Source: Hormiphora californensis | Taxonomy: Eukaryota; Ctenophora; Tentaculata; Cydippida; Pleurobrachiidae | Length of the DNA stretch: 64,000 nt | NCBI GenBank assembly: GCA_020137815.1 | Contig: CM035359.1 | Coordinates: 4,094,532 to 4,158,531 of the forward strand | Direction: 5' to 3' | In this document: positions 10,113-22,420 of the stretch, one piece after another | Position numbering within the stretch: position 1 is the stretch's first letter | Layout of the letters: every line of letters begins with the position of its first letter | Made by a program: the position numbers and the translations under genes | Notes under the pieces: model-generated | The model's database searches: none | Told to the model about the DNA's origin: nothing | Seen by the model: only the letters and a program-made list of their open reading frames with translations

Positions 10113-11690
10113 ATTCTCTCTTCATTTAATTCCAAAGTGTCTTCTAGAATGTCTAAGACTGCACGGGTTCCTACTCATACTATTTCCTTGCTTTTGCCTT
10201 TTATATATATTGACCACCGTCCATGCTATTTGTTGCTCATTTATATTTGCAATTCATTGTTTCAAACCGAGCTGGTCCTTTGTTTTAGTCCTCTACGAAT
10301 AATGGACCTTACAACCAATATACTTGTTTGTTTTATACTATAGCCGCGCCGCACCCAATCGGAAAACTGTTAATTTTAAACTGTAAAAGGGTCTATGAAT
10401 AACACTTTTTGTTGCATTGTTCAGCGTAGAAAGACACGACAATTTTAGATAGTCAACTGTTGAAACTGTTCTCCATTTACTTTCAGCTTTCAGCATCTCC
10501 TTTATAGCCTTCAAATAGTTTCCAGCCTACCCATGCCCTTACCCTAAGATAGTCATGCATACCTCCTAACTTAATTTATTGGTGACTGGGCCGATGGAAT
10601 CTTTCAGGTGTGCCCTAAGCATATCTCCTAACTTTTTTGGATTTAATTTGTTGGTGATTGGGATGACACGAACCAAACAATTTGCTGTCAGCATCAAGGC
10701 TAGTACTGCAGAATGACGAGCTAACTAGGATACGCTTGGATTGTGCTGCCTATGCCGTACACTGCAGTTTCGACAGTGATGAGCAAATTAGCGTCTAATC
10801 AGGGGACCACAAACACCGTCCCCGCTGTCAGGCCAATGCTCTGACCACAGTTCTCGCGCGCTCCGAGAATGGGTCAGGCCAATGCTCTGACAGCGTCCCC
10901 GCCTTTCTGCCGATCCCAGGCTGTTGAGAAAGTGTTGTAATCCATCCATACTGTACGGATTGCATGGTACGCTTTTCTCCCTACCAGTACCAGCTCAATC
11001 CATTAGGAGCGTTATATTAAACATCGTAAACATATCGCTCCACACATCTCTCCACGAGTTGTTAACTGGAATGACTGCAGGAAGCCATGGAGCTAATGCC
11101 CATTAGTTTCTAGACACTATATTTACACCACCATAATTATACTAATTATAGATTTCATACCTGCAACCGAGCATTATTATACATTATAATTATTATGTAT
11201 GTGTCCTGTTGAACAAATGCAAATATAAATTTATAGTCCGTTCTAATTGACTGTCAGTTTCACGGACACTGAGCACAAGTTCTGCAGTTGAAGTGAGATT
11301 CATCGCTTCCTCTAAAATTAGACGTTTCCTCTTTCATCCAGCTCGCTCCAAAATACCACCTAGAACTCCCCAATTGCTGGCAAATTTGACCACCAGTTTT
11401 GTTGAGACTCAACACAATGGAGGATCATTATAGGTGTAATACTTGACCAGTCCTAGATTACCAAAGAGGCTGTTTTCCTAGCTAATACCCACTTTGAAGG
11501 TGCAAAAAGCTTGATGGCAAGAGATGTTAGACTCAGTATACTTTTCCGCAAAGGCTATTTTTCCCTTCAAAATTTCTTGTACGATTATGTAAAGCCCCTT
11601 TTAGTTGCCTATGTAGTACATAATTCCCTAACGTCTCAATTAGTAAATCAATCATCCTAGCAGGGATCAAGTCCAATACCCCGCGGTGGC
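10113..11690. other. AT-rich stretch without a supported gene
   Basis: Apart from the MITE at 10825-10893 I see no coding exon, RNA gene or clear repeat. Two similar segments (TCCTAACTTA..TTTGTTGGTGA) recur near 10565 and 10628. Confidence 0.5.
10825..10893. mobile_element. CTGTCAGGCCAATGC MITE, 69 bp, perfect 8-bp target duplication
   Basis: Begins CTGTCAGGCCAATGCTCTGA and ends AATGCTCTGACAG, flanked by CGTCCCCG at 10817-10824 and again at 10894-10901. An 8-bp duplication fits a hAT-type origin. Confidence 0.8.
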
Positions 11691-11691
11691 C

Positions 11692-11916
11692 ATGGTGAAG
11701 ACTCCGCCATACCAGAGAATCAAACTGCAACCAAGTTACATGCACTACCGCCCATCAACTACCCAAGCTCCGGGATCACGAGACAAGGTCATTATCCCAG
11801 GAGGTGCTAGGGGTCGGTCTGTCAGTGCTGGGAGTGGGCTGATCCGATCAAGGGCCGGGAATAGGAGGAGCCTGCAGAGGAGAGCATCGGTAGCACTGGT
11901 GAATGGAAGTGAAGAG
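11692..11916 (+). CDS. Candidate alternative first exon, 75 codons, phase-0 donor
   Basis: ATG at 11692 opens 75 codons without a stop, ending in GAAGAG before GTATGT. The product is basic and hydrophilic (starts MVKTPPYQRIK) and holds RRSLQRRASVALV, a strong RRxS kinase or 14-3-3 type consensus. There is no hydrophobic helix. No partner coding exon is visible for many kb downstream, since satellite DNA begins about 0.5 kb later. Like the other candidates it ends in phase 0 on the + strand, so I infer that it may splice to K2P exon 2 (51766), about 40 kb away. It could instead be the 5' exon of an unseen gene. Confidence 0.5.
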
Positions 11917-11939
11917 GTATGTAGAGATAGAGATAGAGA

Positions 11940-12200
11940 TGGAGATGAGATGAATGAGAGGGATGGATAAAAGGAGGGGATGGGGTGGAATGGGTGGGAT
12001 GGAGGAGTGGGTGGGGATGAGTGGAGGGGAATGGGGTGGGTGGGTGGGTGGGGAATGGGTGGGTGGAGGGGTGGGTGGGTGGGTGGGTGGGTGGGTTTTT
12101 AATGGGTGGGTGGGTTTTTTGGAGGGTGGGTGGGTGGGATGGGTGGTGGGTGGAGTGGGGTTGGGTTTTGGGGGAGTGAGATGGAGATGGGGTTAATGGG
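11940..12200. repeat. GGGT/GGGA-rich low-complexity tract
   Basis: Directly after the candidate exon at 11692 comes a long run of GGGTGGGTGGGT and GGGATGGGTGG units. Open frames on both strands here are artefacts of this composition. Confidence 0.85.
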
Positions 12201-12703
12201 TGGGTGGGTTGGGTTAAATCCGGGGGGGTTTGTTTCAATTGAAGGGGTTTGTGAAAAAGGGGCCTTTTGGGAATTAGGCAAAAATATCACGGGATATAAT
12301 ATCACATGATTTCGACTTTGATTTTTCCACGTTTATTTAAAATTTCCAAAGACATTAAAAAATAGTTTATATTCTTTCATGAAACCAACTGCTTATTATT
12401 AGTGCTAATTGGCGATAACGTCATAAATCACATAATTACGACTAATTAGTGAAGGGGGTGGTAGAGACCTGTGGGATGGTTCTTTGGACTTTTTATAGAG
12501 TCCTAATCATATCAGAAAGTCAAATTTAAAATTCCAGACCCAACTTCCCACAACCGACCCTACTATAATAAACAGGCCGCCGCGCATCAAAAAATATTTT
12601 AACAGCCTGAAGGTTGCTGTTTCGACGAATCTCCCAACTTCGGGTCGGACGAGGGGGAAGCTTGCCTTTTGCGATCCTTAAGAACAAAGAAAGGTCTTTT
12701 TTT

Positions 12704-12717
12704 GGGGGGGGGGGGGG
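12704..12717 (+). repeat. G14 run in satellite
   Basis: Run of 14 G after CTTTTTTT. Eight equivalent runs follow at 15518, 17044, 18458, 19984, 21514, 23895, 25296 and 26807. Confidence 0.9.
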
Positions 12718-13619
12718 CAAAAAAACATGTCAACGATTGTGGCCACACCGTTGAGATATCGACTTGAAATTTGTAGGCATGTTTGTGTATCCTTTGTGTC
12801 ATGACGTTGGCGGATTTTTGAATTTTTAATTAATAATTAATTATAGGTAATTAAAAACGGTGCAAGGGCACCGTGCCCCTGCACATTGCGTGTTATGTCC
12901 CTTGCACCGCGCCCTTGCACCAAATTCTATTTCCCTTCTGCTTAAAATATCGACTTGAAACTTTGTAGGAATGTTCTTCAATCATAAAAGATGATGTTCG
13001 AAAAGTCAGGAATCGTCAAATTAATAATTAGTTAGTTAGAGCCGTGCAAAAAATGGAATTTGGTGCAAGGGCAGGCAATGTGCACAAGGGCAAATGTGCA
13101 AGGGCAGCCCTTGCACCCAATTTTAGGATCGAACTGGTCCAGCAACCGTTTAATATTTGAACACGAAACTTTCTATGCATGTTCTAGTAGCATAACTACG
13201 AGTACTAGAAGAGCCGTCATGATTTATAATATATTTCAATTAGGTAATTTAATTAGTAGGCAAATTAATTAAATTTGACCCCTGAACAATTTGTGCAAAA
13301 TTTACCCTGAACACGTGCCCGTGCAGACCCATTTGTTTGGCCCATGCACTAAATATATTTCCGTTTGTTTCTGCTTAAAATATCGACTTGAAATTCTAGG
13401 AACATGTTCTTCATGCATTAAAAACAGATAATCATAATCTACAGGAAAGTGGAAATAGTCAAAATAATTAATTAATTACCTAGCAGATAACTTTTGGGGG
13501 GGCCGCTTGCACAATTTTGGCAAATTGATATTACAAACTTTGAGCCTTTGTGAAAAGTAATGAAATTTTTTATTTCAGGTTATGATGAACAAATAAGCTA
13601 TAAAACGCCCCTTTTTGTT

Positions 13620-13850
13620 ACACAAGCCTGTGCTTGGTATCGAAGACACCTCACACTCTGTCGCCGGGCGACCTTCGCGTGCACACGCTGGCAAGGGGTA
13701 ACTTCGTAACCAAAGCCTGTGCATTGTGCATAATGAAATGGATAAATTTTCATCCAGTTGCTGGCGATAGAACTCGATAGAGTTCGATTGATTTACCATG
13801 ACAACGGAGTTGGTTACCATACTAACCAGAGAATTCGTTGTAAAATAGTC
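13620..13850. repeat. Dispersed block GCTTGGTATCGAAGACACCT, copy 1
   Basis: About 230 bp including GTCGCCGGGCGACC and GGGGTAACTTCGTAACCAAA, repeated almost unchanged at about 17950-18180 and 27500-27740. Near-identity suggests recent duplication within the array. Confidence 0.8.
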
Positions 13851-13899
13851 CTTTCTTGCTATAAGCTCATTTCTGCTTTATTTTACAAGGCCTCAAAGT

Positions 13900-15315
13900 G
13901 TGTGGATAATTTTTGTGTGGATAACGGTGCTCATCCAAAGTGGATAAATGGTATGGTCCTGAAACTTTCGTGGATAATTCTGCATCTTATTACACCTATT
14001 TTGACACTACAAAGAAAGAAAAAATGCTAAACCAACGTGGATAATTATCCATTTTCTAGTAAAAAAGCGACTCAACCAAGGATTAGGGACATTATTTCGG
14101 CTTCAGATTTATTTTAATCAGTTCGCCAATCTATTCGTCATCTATTTGACTAATTACTGGTGCTCAAAACTGACTCAACTGCTGTGGATAAGCTTATTTG
14201 TGATCACTACTTTAAATCATTAGTTTCACTATCTTTTGCTGGTAACTAACAACTCAAATTGTGGGTAATTTTAGGAATTAGAACTCAGAAGAGTTGCTCA
14301 ACCGATGTGGATTCAATTAATAGTCTTAATTATCAATAAGGGGATCCAACATGACTCAACCAGTGTGGATAAAAATAAGATTTTGTCAGAAAAACTTATC
14401 CACAGAGGTTGAGTTTACTATTTGTGCCAATTAAGTTACTACAATTGATAGCCCCAACGCTTGTGCACGTAACTTACCCAATTTGGTACTTAAAATCTGC
14501 TCAACTTGTGTGGATATTTGTGATCACTACTTTAAATCATTAGTTTCACTATCTTTTGGTGGCAACTAACGACTCAAATTGTGGATAATTATAGGAATTT
14601 AGAACTCAAAAGTGTTGCTCAACCGATGTCGATTCGATCAGTAGTCTTAATTATCAATAAAGAGATCCAAAATGACTCAACTAGTGTGGATAAAAATCAA
14701 ATTTTGTCAGAAAAACTTATCCACAGAGGTTGAGTTAACTGTTTGTACCAAATAAGTTACTGCAATAGATAGCCCCAACGCGTGTGCACGTAACTTCCCC
14801 AATTTGGTACCCAAAATCCGCTCAACTCGTGTGGATATGCTAGAATTGTGACGTGTGGCTGGTTTTGGTAGTGGTTTTATCCACACCAGTTGAGTAGAAT
14901 TATCTGATAATCAGTGTGATTGTTTTGTAAGGTTACATGTCCATCTGTGACCTAGTATTATCTCAAAAAGATCATTTTCTGATGAATAAATCGTAATTGG
15001 GTTCTTTATATTGGTTATCCACACGAGTTGAGTGTTTATTTTGCTCCAGTTTTAACTAATATGAAAATTTGGGACAATTTCCTACTTACTAAGACTTATA
15101 TTTTCCAACTTTCAACTTTGTTTCGACCTTTACTTGGTGTCTGAAGTTCAAGTGTTTGAGTATCCACATTGGTTGAGTATTTAGCGACTCAACCAATGTT
15201 TACTAGGTGACCAAGACGATTATATATATCATTGTTGAAAAAGATTCCTAGAAAAAGCTAACACGAAGTCAGCAGGTCAAATTTTATAAATATTGTCCTA
15301 TGATCCACAGCAGTT
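13900..15315. repeat. Region dense in TGTGGATAA / TTATCCACA motifs
   Basis: About 15 or more occurrences of GTGTGGATAA or its inverse, often next to ACTCAAC or GTTGAGT. A direct repeat of about 320 bp is visible (GTGATCACTACTTTAAATCA at about 14199 and 14520). The region separates satellite modules and holds no supported gene. Confidence 0.75.
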
Positions 15316-18300
15316 GAGTAATGTATTTTTTTCTTATCAGATATTAGTTTTCATACATTTGTTTATCTACTCCTAAAATTTTATGTACCTGAGATAAGTA
15401 GAAGTACCTTAAAAACCAATTTTAGAAATTTTGGTCAGTTTTTGAGACATTAAAATATCTCGAAAATGTTCCGACTTTCCGACCGGGACCATATATACAA
15501 ACGTAGGTCTTTTTTTCGGGGGGGGGGGGGGGGGGCAAATTTCAGGCAGCGATTGTGGCCACATTTTTTGAGATATCGACCTGAAATTTTGTAGGCGTGT
15601 TCTAGTAGTATAACTACGTGTCATAACGTGGCCGGATTTTTGATTTTTTGCCTAATTAATTAATTATAGGTAATTAAAAAGTAGCCCCTGCACCGTGCCC
15701 CTGGGCATGGGGTGTTCTGTCCCCTGGGCATTGCCCCTGAGCCGAAATTATCTCCCGATCTGCTTGAAATATCGACTTGAAACTTTGTAGGAATGCTCTT
15801 CAAGCATAAAAAATGATCTACAAAAAGTTAGAATAGTCAAAATTAAGTAATCAATGAGTTATAGGCATGCAAAAATGGACATTTCTGGTGCCCCTGAATT
15901 TTGCCCCCGAGCATTTGAAAAAACTGCCCCTGGGCAATTTTAAAATTCAAACTGTGGCCACACTGTTTGACATATCGATCTAAAACTTTGTAGGCATGTT
16001 CTAGTGGTATAACTAAGAGTCACCACGGAGCCTGATTTTTGATTTTTTACTTAATTAATTAATTATAAGCAATTAAAATTTTAAAATTGCCCCCGCACTA
16101 ACAAAAGTGGCCCAGGGGCACCTGAGTCGCAATTATCTCCCGATCTGCTTGAAATATCGACTTGAAACTTTGTAGGAATGCTCTTCAAGCATATAGAAAG
16201 GTCTACAAAAGGTGGGAATATTCAAAATTAAGTAATCAATGAGTTATAAGCAATTAAAAAATGGACATTTTTATGGTGCCCCTGAGCATTGCCCCTGAGC
16301 ATTTGAAAATATTTTCCGTTCTGCTACAAATATCGACTTGAAACTTTGTAGGAATGCTCTTCAAGCATATAGAAAGGTCTACAAAAAGTGGGAATATTCA
16401 AAATTAACTATCCAATTAATTATAAGCAATTAAAAAAATGTGCAGTGGCAGTGCAGGGGCAAAAAAAATAAAGCATATATATGGCGGGAAAATATTTTGG
16501 CGGGAAACCGAAAAATCCCAATAAGCCAAGAACGGGGTGGGGCCAAGGTCTGGCCCACTAGCTTTTGATCACCTCATCGAGCCCGATCGAACGCGAATAA
16601 TGTCGACCTCCCACGACGACCTAAACCCGTAATCCCACGTGGTGCCAGCCAACCGCCAGCCAAACGGAAAAATCTAGTGATCCTCTATCAGCTGGTATCA
16701 AAATCTAAGCTCAAAGTGACCAGGAACTGGTATTATTAGTGCTAATTGGCGATAACGTCATAAATCACATAATTACGACTAATTAGTGAACCGGGGGTGG
16801 TAGAGACCTGTGGGATGGTTCTTTGGACTTTTTATAGAGTCCCTAATCATATCAGAAAGTCAAATTTAAAATTCCAGACCCAACTTCCCACAACCGACCC
16901 TACTATAATAAACAGGCCGCCGCGCATCAAAAAATATTTTAACAGCCTGAAGGTTGCTGTTTCGACGAATCTCCCAACTTCGGGTCGGACGAGGGGAAGC
17001 TTGCCTTTTGCGATCATTAAGAACAAAGAAAGGTCTTTTTTTTGGGGGGGGGGGGGGCAAAAAACATGTCAACGATTGTGGCCACACCGTTTGAGATATC
17101 GACTTGAAATTTTGTAGGCATGTTCTTGTAGTATTCCTTTGTGTCATGACGTTGGCGGATTTTTGAATTTTTAATTAATTAATTAATTATAGGTAATTAA
17201 AAACGGTGCAAGGGCACCGTGCCCCTGCACATTGCGTGTTATGTCCCTTGCACCGCACCCTTGCACCAAATTCTATTTTTCCGTTCTGCTTAAAATATCG
17301 ACTTGAAACTTTGTAGGAATGTTCTTCAATCATAAAAGATGATGTTCGAAAAGTGGGAATAGTCAAAATTAATTAATTAGTTAGTTAGAGCCGTGCAAAA
17401 AATGGAATTTGGTGCAAGGGCAGGCAATGTGCAAGGGCAAATGGTGCAAGGGCAGCCCTTGCACCAATTTTATGATCGAACTGTGTCCACACCGTTTAAT
17501 ATTTTGACACGAAACTTTCTATGCATGTTCTAGTAGCATAACTACGAGTACTAGAAGAGCCGTATGATTAATATATCAATTAGGTAATTAATTATAGGCA
17601 AATTAATTAAAATTTGCCCCTGCACAATTTGTGCAAATTTCCCCTGAACATGTGCCCTTGCACCATTTTGTTTGCCCATGCACTAAATTATATTTTCCGT
17701 TCTGCTTAAAATATCGACTTGAAACTTTCTAGGAATGTTCTTCATGCATAAAACATATAATATAATCTACAGAAAGTGGGAATAGTCAAAATTAATTAAT
17801 TAATTACTTAGAGATTAATTTTGGGGTGGCCCCTGCACAATTTTGGCAAATTTGATATTCAAACTTTGAGCCTTTGTGAAAGTAATGAAAATTATTTATT
17901 TCAGGTTATGATGAACAATAAGCTATAAAAACGCCCCTTTTTGTTACACAAGCCTGTGCTTGGTATCGAAGACACCTCACACTCTGTCGCCGGGCGACCT
18001 TCGCGTGCACACGCTGGCAAGGGGTAACTTCGTAACCAAAGCCTGTGCATTGTGCATAATGAAATGGATAAATTTTCATCCAGTTGCTGGCGATAGAACT
18101 CGATAGAGTTCGATTGATTTACCATGACAACGGAGTTGGTTACCATACTAACCAGAGAATTCGTTGTAAAATAGTCCTTTCTTGCTATAAACTCGGCCTT
18201 TAGATAGAAAATTGATTTTATTCTACTCGCACTAATGCAAGGGCATTTCACAGTTTGGTGCCGTTATTTTTGTCTCTATTTTTAATAGGATTTTGGGATT

Positions 18301-19983
18301 AGACTGAAAGTATGGGATCATTTGAGAAGTAGTGAAGATTTGAAAATGTTAGCAACTTGCCGGTTCGACAAACTAAACCCATATGATTCCAACTTCGGGT
18401 CGGACGAGGGGAAGCTTGCCTTTTGCGAACATATATACAAACGTAGGTCTTTTTTTCGGGGGGGGGGGGGGGGGGGGCAAATTTCAGGCAGCGATTGTGG
18501 CCACATTTTTTGAGATATCGACCTGAAATTTTGTAGGCGTGTTCTAGTAGTATAACTACGTGTCATAACGTGGCCGGATTTTTGATTTTTTGCCTAATTA
18601 ATTAATTATAGGTAATTAAAAAGTAGCCCCTGCACCGTGCCCCTGGGCATGGGGTGTTCTGTCCCCTGGGCATTGCCCCTGAGCCGAAATTATCTCCCGA
18701 TCTGCTTGAAATATCGACTTGAAACTTTGTAGGAATGCTCTTCAAGCATAAAAAATGATCTACAAAAAGTTAGAATAGTCAAAATTAAGTAATCAATGAG
18801 TTATAGGCATGCAAAAATGGACATTTCTGGTGCCCCTGAATTTTGCCCCCGAGCATTTGAAAAAACTGCCCCTGGGCAATTTTAAAATTCAAACTGTGGC
18901 CACACTGTTTGACATATCGATCTAAAACTTTGTAGGCATGTTCTAGTGGTATAACTAAGAGTCACCACGGAGCCTGATTTTTGATTTTTTACTTAATTAA
19001 TTAATTATAAGCAATTAAAATTTTAAAATTGCCCTCGCACTAACAAAAGTGGCCCAGGGGCACCTGAGCCGCAATTATCTCCCGATCTGCTTGAAATATC
19101 GACTTGAAACTTTGTAGGAATGCTCTTCAAGCATATAGAAAGGTCTACAAAAGGTGGGAATATTCAAAATTAATTATCCAATTAATTATAAGCAATTAAA
19201 AAATGGACATTTTTCTGGTGCCCCTGAGCATTGCCCCTGAGCATTTGAAAATATTTTCCGTTCTGCTATAAATAACGGCGTAAAATTTTGCAGTAATGTA
19301 GTTCAAGCATATAGAAAGGCCTACAAAAAGTGGGAATATTCAAAATTAATTATCAAATTAATTATAAGCAATTAAAAAAATGTGCAGTGGCAGTGCAGGG
19401 GCAAAAAAATAAAGCATATATATGGCGGGAAAATATTTTGGCGGGAAACCGAAAAAGCCCAATAAGCCAAGAACGGGGTGGGGCCAAGGTCTGGCCCACT
19501 AGCTTTTGATCACCTCATCGAGCCCGATCGAACGCGACCAATGTCGACCTCCCACGACGACCTAAACCCCTAATCCCACGTGGTGCCAGCCAACCGCCAG
19601 CCAAACGGAAAAATCTAGTGATCCTCTATCAGCTGGTATCAAAATCTAAGCTCTAAGTGACCAGGAATTGGCATTATTAGTGCTAATTGGCGATAACGTC
19701 ATAAATCACATAATTACGACTAATTAGTGAACCGGGGGTGGTAGAGACCTGTGGGATGGTACTTTGGACTTTTTATAGAGTCCCTAATCATATCAGAAAG
19801 TCAAATTTAAAATTCCAGACCCAACTTCCCACAACCGACCCTACTATGATAAACAGGCCGCCGCGCATCAAAAAATATTTTAATAGCCTGAAGGTTGCTG
19901 TTTCGACGAATCTCCCAACTTCGGGTCGGACGAGGGGAAGCTTGCCTTTTGCGATCATATATACAAACGTAGGTCTTTTTTTC

Positions 19984-20004
19984 GGGGGGGGGGGGGGGGG
20001 GGGG
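19984..20004 (+). repeat. G21 run in satellite
   Basis: Run of 21 G after CTTTTTTTC, one of the two longest. The same place in the next unit (21514-21534) also has 21 G. Confidence 0.9.
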
Positions 20005-21984
20005 CAAATTTCAGGCAGCGATTGTGGCCACATTTTTTGAGATATCGACCTGAAATTTTCTAGGCGTGTTCTAGTAGTATAACTACGTGTCATAACGTGG
20101 CCGGATTTTTGATTTTTTGCCTAATTAATTAATTATAGGTAATTAAAAAGTAGCCCCTGCACCGTGCCCCTGAGCATGGGGTGTTCTGTCCCCTGGGCAT
20201 TGCCCCTGAGCCGAAATTATCTCCCGATCTGCTTGAAATATCGACTTGAAACTTTGTAGGAATGCTCTTCAAGCATAAAAAATGATCTACAAAAAGTTAG
20301 AATAGTCAAAATTAAGTAATCAATGAGTTATAGGCATGCAAAAATGGACATTTCTGGTGCCCCTGAATTTTGCCCCCGGGCATTTGAAAAAACTGCCCCT
20401 GGGCAATTTTAAAATTCAAATTGTGGCCACACTGTTTGACATATCGATCTAAAACTTTGTAGGCATGTTCTAGTGGTATAACTAAGAGTCACCACGGAGC
20501 CTGATTTTTGATTTTTTACTTAATTAATTAATTATAAGCAATTAAAATTTTAAAATTGCCCCTCGCACTAACAAAAGTGGCCCAGGGGCACCTGAGCCGC
20601 AATTATCTCCCGATCTGCTTGAAATATCGACTTGAAACTTTGTAGGAATGCTCTTCAAGCATATAGAAAGGTCTACAAAAGGTGGGAATATTCAAAATTA
20701 ATTATCCAATTAATTATAAGCAATTAAAAAATGGACATTTTTCTGGTGCCCCTGAGCATTGCCCCTGAGCATTTGAAAATATTTTCCGTTCTGCTATAAA
20801 TAACGGCCTAAAATTTTGCAGTAATGTAGTTCAAGCATATAGAAAGGTCTACAAAAAGTGGGAATATTCAAAATTGATTATCAAATTAATTATAAGCAAT
20901 TAAAAAAATGTGCAGTGGCAGTGCAGGGGCAAAAAAATAAAGCATATATATATGGCGGGAAAATATTTTGGCGGGAAACCGAAAAAGCCCAATAAGCCAA
21001 GAACGGGGTGGGGCCAAGGTCTGGCCCACTAGCTTTTGATCACCTCATCGAGCCCGATCGAACGTGACCAATGTCGACCTCCCACGACGACCTAAACCCC
21101 TAATCCCACGTGGTGCCAGCCAACCGCCAGCCAAACGGAAAAATCTAGTGATCCTCTATCAGCTGGTATCAAAATCTAAGCTCTAAGTGACCAGGAACTG
21201 ACATTATTAGTGCTAATTGGCGATAACGTCGTAAATCACATAATTACGACTAATTAGTGAACCGGGGGTGGTAGAGACCTGTGGGATGGTACTTTGGACT
21301 TTTTATAGAGTCCCTAATCATATCAGAAAGTCAAATTTAAAATTCCAGACCCAACTTCCCACAACCGACCCTACTATAATAAACAGGCCGCCGCGCATCA
21401 AAAAATATTTTAACAGCCTGAAGGTTGCTGTTTCGACGAATCTCCCAACTTCGGGTCGGACGAGGGGAAGCTTGCCTTTTGCGATCATATATACAAACGT
21501 AGGTCTTTTTTTCGGGGGGGGGGGGGGGGGGGGGCAAATTTCAGGCAGCGATTGTGGCCACATTTTTTGAGATATCGACCTGAAATTTTGTAGGCGTGTT
21601 CTAGTAGTATAACTACGTGTCATAACGTGGCCGGATTTTTGATTTTTTGCCTAATTAATTAATTATAGGTAATTAAAAAGTAGCCCCTGCACCGTGCCCC
21701 TGAGCATGGGGTGTTCTGTCCCCTGGGCATTGCCCCTGAGCCCAGTGTCAAAGTTCGGGTATCCAGGGATCCTGGCTGCTAGTCAATTTTAGCGCCAAAA
21801 TATCTAGTCAATTTTCTAAAATGGGAAAATTATAGTGAGAAATTGAGAAAATGGTATATTTACTGTTGTAGCACATTTAAAAAAATGACAAACTTCAAAT
21901 CACCATAGATATGGATTTTCTCTAATTTACAGAACATTGTTTTGCTCTGATTTTCTGATTTTCACCACCTCCATTCTTACATTT

Positions 21985-22052
21985 TCCATCAGTGGTGTAG
22001 TGGTTACACCATGGACTCTCACCCCGATGATCAGGGTTCGAATCCGGATGGG
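21985..22052 (+). pseudogene. Degenerate tRNA-Glu-like sequence
   Basis: A D-arm-like GTGTAGTGGTTACAC, an ACTCTCACC loop (anticodon CTC) and a B-box-like GGTTCGAATCC are spaced as in a tRNA, and CCATC can pair with GATGG at the ends. The anticodon and T stems pair poorly. It lies inside the 855-bp inserted element, so it is probably a tRNA-derived module rather than a working gene. Confidence 0.45.
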
Positions 22053-22348
22053 GTGATTTGGCTTACTTTTTACTTTCATGATTTTTTCTCTCTTTATTCA
22101 TACCAGTGTGTTGAAACATGACACTGATAGTGATAACATCACAATATCATAGAAGAACGCTTGTCAGTACATATGTGTGAGATCTCGCTCATCGATGTCA
22201 GGATCTCTAGTCGGTAGAGAGGGAGTCTAAGAGGTAGCCTGTGATAGTCACGGATCCCGCAGCGCACGATAAACTAATTGCTGAAAAGTCATGCTTTGTA
22301 GACTAGAGATCCAAACATTATATAGAGCGCTGAATATTGATACAAGCA

Positions 22349-22420
22349 CAAGGTTGGTGGTCTAGTGGTATGATTCTCGCCTGTCAATCGGGAGACCCGG
22401 GTTCGATCCTCAGGTTTGAC
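22349..22420 (+). pseudogene. Degenerate tRNA-like sequence (Asp/Gly/Pro type)
   Basis: GGTGGTCTAGTGGTATGATT resembles an A-box D-arm. TCTCGCC..GGGAGA is an anticodon-stem-like hairpin with GTC in its loop, and GGGTTCGATCCTC is a B box. The acceptor stem does not close. It is the second tRNA-like sequence of the same inserted element. Confidence 0.4.

Noticed and set aside
11954-12238. Gly/Trp-rich or Pro/His-rich proteins
   Set aside because: They come from GGGTGGGT low-complexity DNA and occur on both strands at once.
13900-15315. Cluster of TTATCCACA as DnaA boxes of a bacterial origin
   Set aside because: The window is clearly animal (introns, K2P channel, CCCTAA repeats). The motif belongs to a local repeat.
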